A stretch of 64,000 bases of DNA from Cryptomeria japonica (taxonomy: Eukaryota > Streptophyta > Pinopsida > Cupressales > Cupressaceae), in assembly GCF_030272615.1 (NCBI RefSeq), contig NC_081414.1, positions 916,555,648-916,619,647 of the forward strand, in the 5' to 3' direction. A program made the position numbers and the translations under genes. Below, piece by piece: positions 58,298-64,000 of this stretch. Within the stretch, counting starts at the first letter, position 1, and every line of letters begins with the position of its first letter. A model generated the notes under the pieces. That model was not told the origin of the DNA. It did not search any database and saw nothing but the letters and a program-made list of their open reading frames with translations.

Positions 58298-61200
58298 ATG
58301 TCAGACAATATCAACGAACAACAAAATAAGGAGACAATTGCTAGATTGTGGTCTAACTTTAAAAGAAAAGGTGATGGAAAATGTTATTGTTCATACAAAA
58401 TTTGTAAGGGGTTAAAGACTAGAAGTCTTCTAATCAAAACAATGAAGAAACATTGTAGGCTGCATGGTCACATTGAAGGTGGACATGATTATCATCCATT
58501 GGTAAGTTTCTCATTATATCGTTTTGACAATTTATATACATAATAAATCACGTGATGATGAGATCATGATCACAGTTTATTTATGTTTATCAATTTTATA
58601 TAGCTTGAGCACCCCGGAGCACATGGTATGGATCAACACAACCTTGAGAATATGGTTTTCAAAGTGGATGAACATGGAGGTGTGAATATCGAAGCTGAAG
58701 ATAATGATCCCATGGAAGATGATGATCATGAGCTAGAAAACACAATTGAAGATGATGGTACAAATACATTGATCCATGACTCATTTAGTACTCGCGCAGT
58801 TGATCATGATGATGAAGATGACCTTGATTTTGTTCATGATGTCCCTCTACTTGAGAAGGCATCTGGGGCCCTTTACAAAGGCTCACAGACAACTCTTCTC
58901 TCCGCTATATTGTTGTTGGTGAACTTGAAGGTTATGAATGGTTTATCCAACATAACAATGTCATGTATGTTAAGGTATGTCATATATGTCATAATAAACT
59001 GTGAATCATGATATACCATTAATAATCTTTATTATAACAAATTATATTTTTTCGCTATAGATTGATAGGTGAGTTTTTGTTACCACCATCAAATATTCTA
59101 CCTCACTCATACCGAGAATTATCTGCCGCTATGAAAGATATTGGAATGGAGTATCAAGCAATAGATGCGTGTCCCAATGATCACATTATATATCACAAAC
59201 AACATGAATTTCAAATTGAATGCCCTAAATGTCATATTAGTAGATATCGAATAGATCAAATAACAAAAAGGGTTCCTCGCAAGGTTCTTCGCTATATTCC
59301 CATTATTCCACGTATGCAACGATTATTCAAGTGCACTAGCTTGGCACAATTTATGGATTACCATGCACACAATAGAAGTCGAGATGACATTATTCAAATG
59401 CCTGTGGATGGTTCAAAATTTATGGACATAGAGGAAAAGTGGCCACACTTTAAAGAAGAACCTCATAATCTCAGGCTTTCATTGGCAACGGACGATGTCA
59501 ATCCATTTGGAGAGATGAGATCTGTTTACTCAGTGTGGCCTATTTTTGTTATCAACAATAACATTCCTCCATGGATGTCAATAAAGAGGGAGTACATAAT
59601 GTTGGCAATGATTGTTCTAGGTATTTTATCATTTAAATATAGTTGTCTAAATTTGATTATAAATATTGCAGTAAAATGGTCATAATAATTATGTAATGTT
59701 TTTGTTCATTCGATTAGGTAAGTACCAAGTTAAAGATATGAATGTATATATCGAGCCTCTTATCGATGAGTTGTTGGAGTTATGGAATGGTGTCAGTATG
59801 TATGATGTCTCTAGACTAATAGGACAAAGACAATTTCAATTCCATGCGATGCTTCTATGGACAATACACGATGCCCCAGGGCTAACACATTTTTGTGGTA
59901 TGTTATAGTGTTTAAGTTGTGCATGAACATAATTCAAAAAATTATCATATTTAATCCAATTATACATTATCTTGTAGGTCTTCAAACAAAGGGAAAATTT
60001 GCACATCCTGTTTGTGGTCCAAAGATGAAATCTCGTCATTCAAAAAGTTTAGGAAAGTAGGTGTTTGATGAGTATAGGCACTTTTTGCACAAAAATCATA
60101 AGTATCGAAATATTGAAAAATATCTTTTCAATGGGAAAGAAGAGAATACATCAAAGCCACAAAGAATGACACCTCACCTGTGGAAGTTGGAATATAATAG
60201 AATTAATCGTCAAGGTAATGCCATTCCATCTATTGGTTTGTCATAAAACATCTTTTCTATTTTGTTTTGTTTACTGATGATGTGATTGATGACCATGAAG
60301 GTTGTGAAGGCATAAATGACCACCTTCCTAAGGGAATAAAAAGTTATCCCCAACAATTTAGTAGGTTGCCCTACTACAAGCAGTTACAAATTGTTCATTT
60401 GTTTGATAGTATGCATATTGGAAAGAATATAACGGAGGCATTATGGAAAATTTTGGATGGAAGGCGTGACAAAGAAAAAAATGTCAAAATATGTAGTGAC
60501 ATTCAGGATTCCAATCATGCAATGATAAATGTCATTCAATCAAATAGCCATAGAGACTAGATTAATATAAGTGAGCTTCCTTGGTTATTAACGGACCAGC
60601 AAAGCAATGCTATAAAAGAAGTCATACGTAAAATTCGATTTCCCACAGGATTTGCTGCGAACATAAATAATCTCATATCAAAGAAAAATGAATTTGGGCC
60701 AGGGATGAAAATGCATGATTGGCATACCTTCATTAAGGTAATTCATGTTCTTGTGTTTTTAGTATGTATTTAAGTAATGCGCGTATGTGTACTTTTCATT
60801 ATGTTACAAAAAAATGAAAAGATAATTTTATAATTGTTGCAGTACGTTCTACCTCTTCTCTCCCAAGTGACTTCAACAATAATGTCAAGCAAGTCATATA
60901 TGATCTTGGAAAATACATGAGGTAAGTAGTGATATTTGTTTAGTTTGTTGTATAGATATTATATTTGTGATTTGTTTTACTTCTTATGTAATATATTTTT
61001 TTGCGTCTTGAATACCTTGTAGGTGGTTGTCATGTAAAGAAATCCATAAAGACGATATAAAATATTGGAAGAGAAAAATTCCTCATTTAATGTGTGAAAT
61101 GCAAAAGTGTCTACCTCCAACTTTTTTCAATGCACAATAACACTACCTCATACACCAAGTTGAGGAGATTGAATTGTGTGGACCTGTACACACTGGGTCA

Positions 61201-62420
61201 ATGTGGATGGTTGAGAGGCACTTGAAATTTTTGAAGGCTTTGGTTTGACAAAGAGAACATCCTGAGGGTTCTATGGTGGAGGGATATATGGTATACCAGA
61301 CTATGGTGTACATTTCTGAATATCTTCCTAAGTTTGTAGCAAAGATCCATGTGGATCACATTTGGGATCCCAACACCATTAACAAATTCGAAGGGGAGTA
61401 CTTGACGGGGAAAGGTAGATTGAGGAAAGTGAGAGGTAATTATAAGATGTTATTGTAGTTAATTAATTATTAATCTTCAAAATAAATCAATTGTAAGACG
61501 TCTATTTATTTTTTGTATAGTTGGTCGAGAGTGGGATGCACTACATTTGTATATTGCAAACAATCTTGATTGGATGATGGTATGGACTGAATGTTGTCAA
61601 CATTCTGGATGCACGTTACCATGGGAAGGTGTGGCTTCATTGGTTAAAGAAGCACACTGTAATGGAGATTCCAATGTTACACAAAGGGAAATTGATTTAG
61701 CATATGGTTTAAGAGATAAATAGGTATGTATAAATTTATTAATCACCCATATGTTTATCAACTCACAATGTAATAAATTTTACATGTTTGACATATCGCA
61801 GGTCAAACACCACAACGCTATGTGTTGCAATGGTCATAAATTTCGCATAAAAAGTTGGATGACATGAAGAAAACTTGTGATTTTGGCATCACTGCAGTCT
61901 TTGAGGTGACAAATATTTCATTGAGAAATGACATTCATCCTCAAAAGTCTCAAAATCGATACAATGGCATTTTGGATGATATACTTGAGTGTGACTTTAA
62001 TTCCTTCAAATTAGTTTTGTTCGTCGTCAAATGGTACAGGTTGCGATTGAATAAAAATGATCTTGATAGAATTGTTATTGAACATGATAATGGTTTTATA
62101 ATGCTAAATACAAGGTCATTGGAACTAGTTGGGGATGAGCCCTATGTTCTTCCAAGCCAATGTGAGCAAGTATTTTACTTAGAGGTTCCACATAAATTAG
62201 GTTGGCCATTTGTTGTTAGACATGATCCCAGAGGAAGGCTGATAAAGTATAATGTGATGGAAGAAGAAGATACCGAAGAAGTAGAAGATGAAGTGGATGA
62301 TGATCACGATCGACAATTTCTCAATGACAATGAAGAAGAATAAGAAGAAGAAGAAGAAGAAGAAGAAGATGATGATGATGATGGTGATGGTGATGATGGT
62401 GATGATGATGGTGAAGACAT

Positions 62421-62458
<38 letters not shown>

Positions 62459-62484
62459 TTGGCGATTATTTATTACCTATGTGA
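58298..62484 (+). pseudogene. CACTA Tnp2-type transposase, about ten exons, degraded
   Basis: Exons by GT-AG and frame: 58298-58501, 58604-58974, 59061-59620, 59718-59897, 59978-60214, 60301-60737, 60843-60921, 61023-61435, 61521-61723, 61802-62484. The N-terminal transposase-associated domain has CYCSYKICKGLKTRSLLIK and HGHIEGGHDYHP. The Tnp2 core has HIIYHKQHEFQIECPKCHIS, RMQRLFKCTSLAQFMDYHA, SLATDDVNPFGEM and NNNIPPWMSIKREYIMLAM, then PHLWKLEYNRINRQG and LFDSMHIGKN. A DUF4218-like part has HQVEEIELCGPVHTGSMWMV and VYISEYLPKF. A DUF4216-like tail has NSFKLVLFVVKWYRLR, followed by an acidic run ending LLPM. In-frame stops at about 60058 (TAG), 60558 (TAG), 61138 (TAA), 61246 (TGA), 61721 (TAG) and 62341 (TAA), and frameshifts near 60880 and 61853, make it non-functional. 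Confidence 0.85.
62341..62460 (+). repeat. GAA/GAT codon repeat
   Basis: Trinucleotide run coding first Glu and then Asp residues at the transposase C-terminus. A similar GAT run codes Asp residues in the CWC22 copy at 57772-57815. Both are acidic low-complexity tracts prone to length change. Confidence 0.85.
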
Positions 62485-62687
62485 TGGATGGTGATTTATG
62501 ATACATATGTGATGGATTACATGTTTATGATGACACATGATATGTGATGCTAATTGTGATGCTCAATTACATATATGATGACACATCATGTGATGCTTCT
62601 GATGCTTATGATACGTATGTATTTATTGTTTATCAACTTACAAATGTAGTAATGCTTATGATGCTCAATTGATGGTGTTGATTTCAG

Positions 62688-64000
62688 GTATAGTCCCTGC
62701 GTGATGCTATCACCCTTGGTGGGAACAAGTCATTTACTACAGACATCGTCAACCATTTAGTTGAGGATCCTGCTTTGTCTACATAAAGTAAAGGTAAGGA
62801 ATTAAAAAATTTACAATGATTTTGATGACAACATCTTTTTATTATTTAATACTCTTTTTGTCTACAAAGTTCATGTTGTTCATGTTGTGTACTATGTAAT
62901 TTCGCTAACGTTTTTTATATTTTTTCTTTGTCATAGGCTGACATGGATCCATCACATATTGCAGACAAAGATGTAGCTTGCGACACTTCTACCGAGCAGG
63001 TAAACCTTATTGTAATTGTACAAATTAGATAGAAGCAAACTGTTACATTATTATGTTATTTTTTTTAGTGATTTATACTAATTTTGTAATTGTTAATGAT
63101 ATTCTTGACCCAGATGGATGTTCGGGGAAAGGGAAAGGGAGTTGCAGTACCTGATCACCTTTCTATGGATGTGGAATCATTAGGGTTAAGCAATGATGAC
63201 CCTGAAGATCCCACAAACCTTGTGAAATTCTTTAAAATGCCTCTTATAAAAATTAGAAAAGAGATTGTTGCTTTGGCAACCGTGCATCCTACCGCTGATG
63301 AGATACGATAGAGGGTGGAATTATTGTTTAAGATAGCAGAAAACTTGCAAGTAAGCAGTAATGAAAGCTTTAATTATAACAAAAGTTCAATAATGGTTTA
63401 TATTTTATTCTCTTTTATGTCATTAACTAAAATATGTACGTATTGTTTTTACAACAATTTATCTGCCCTCATGAAAGTCGTTCCCACGATCAAGGTGTTG
63501 CAGGATCTTCAGGTGATGACGATTTTCTTGTATTATCACTTGCTTGGCTTATCACTCTTAGTACCCAAAACACATCATACTTGATACTGTCAATTTTCAA
63601 AATAAAGGTTCATCCTTGTTTACAATTCTTGCACTTTTCATATATTTAATGTTTGATATATTTAATGTATTATTCTTTAGGTGCTGTCAATGTTACTATG
63701 CAAATGCTGCTGCCACCTCATCAGGGGTCACCCTCACCTGTATTGCCAACTGCAATGTCGGCAACACGTAGCATGCAGACATCCTCTAGTGCACATCATA
63801 TTGGCCCGCCCACTATTGGTAGATCCCTCTTTTGCTCTATCTTTTATCATGTGTTTATTTCCCTTCAAGCCTTCTTTCTTGAATTCTAATGCCATTTCAT
63901 AGTGGATTCATTTTTTGTAGGAGGAGATGCACATGAGGATGTGCCAGAGGTGACTACTACTGATAACATACCATCATTTCTTGGATCTTCTCGTATTGCT
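62688..64000 (+). CDS. Second gene of the CACTA region, unrecognised, runs off the window
   Basis: Candidate exons by splice signals: 62688-62793, 62937-62999, 63114-63350, 63681-63818, 63921-64000. Readable parts are ADMDPSHIADKDVACDTSTE, MDVRGKGKGVAVPDHLSMDV, DPTNLVKFFKMPLIKIRKEI, RVELLFKIAENLQ after a TAG at about 63309, GAVNVTMQMLLPPHQGSPSP, and GDAHEDVPEVTTTDNIPSF. It lies downstream of the transposase on the same strand, where CACTA elements often keep a second gene. I recognise no domain; the low-complexity Ser/Pro/Thr-rich style would suit a regulatory or DNA-binding partner. A separate host gene is possible. At least one stop suggests decay. Confidence 0.45.

Larger units (their letters stand above)
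53917..64000 (+). mobile_element. CACTA (En/Spm-type) transposon, left end and body; right end outside the window
   Basis: The terminus CACTAATACATTTGG begins at 53917, directly at the break in the copia RNase H and next to a possible 3-bp target duplication (CTT). It is followed by subterminal repeats. A Tnp2-type transposase gene lies at 58298-62484 and a second multi-exon gene follows. Between the terminus and the transposase sit a PPR fragment and a CWC22 copy. No reverse-complement terminus (TAGTG with matching sequence) is visible before the window end. Treating terminus and transposase as one element is an inference; the alternative is a short non-autonomous CACTA nearby whose other end I cannot find. 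Confidence 0.65.

Noticed and set aside
1-64000. tRNA, rRNA or other structured RNA genes
   Set aside because: None recognised on either strand; only the copia primer-binding site complementary to tRNA-Met was seen.

Overview
This is nuclear DNA from a large, repeat-rich seed-plant genome, most likely a gymnosperm and probably a conifer. The evidence is nested LTR retrotransposons with long AT-rich LTRs, decayed LINEs, a CACTA transposon, and only one ordinary host gene, a laccase. The species cannot be read from the sequence; the conifer assignment is inferred from repeat style.

Layout. 1-5696: decayed repeats, including a 21-bp tandem array (613-944), a copia gag remnant (minus) and an unrecognised pseudo-ORF with a coiled-coil end (plus). 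5697-11803: a minus-strand Ty1/copia element whose 5' LTR is interrupted by a plus-strand Ty3/gypsy element of the Tat type (11804-26724). The Tat element has two RNase H domains and many nonsense changes although its LTRs differ by only about 1%. Its 3' LTR is cut off by a minus-strand solo LTR (26725-27573). 28280-32690: a minus-strand LINE (LINE-B) split by a plus-strand LINE (LINE-C). 34252-38640: an old tandem duplication of about 2 kb, with a solo LTR in copy A only. 39802-42645: a six-exon laccase gene (minus) with a suspicious first splice donor. 44171-44930: a near-perfect hairpin and a solo LTR. 46843-49791: a gypsy LTR split by a third LINE (LINE-A), which is flanked by a perfect 17-bp target-site duplication. 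50777-53916: LTR fragments and the 3' end of a second copia element of the same family as the first. 53917-64000: a CACTA element that interrupts that copia.

The most interesting part is the CACTA region. It starts with a CACTA terminus and subterminal repeats. It then carries a pseudogenised PPR fragment, an intron-less degraded copy of the spliceosome factor gene CWC22, a multi-exon Tnp2-type transposase with DUF4218- and DUF4216-like tails, and the start of a second multi-exon gene that runs off the window. If all of this lies between one pair of termini, it is a gene-capturing (Pack-type) CACTA over 10 kb long.

A second point concerns the LINEs. Each of the three LINE 3' ends has a further reading frame downstream of the RNase H domain. 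In LINE-A and LINE-B these frames resemble each other, which suggests a gymnosperm LINE lineage with an extra 3' ORF.

In relative age, the copia is old (LTRs about 10% apart), the Tat insertion is young, and the LTR deletions and solo LTRs show repeated recombination. Apart from the laccase, nothing here looks like a functional host gene, and even the laccase may be broken.
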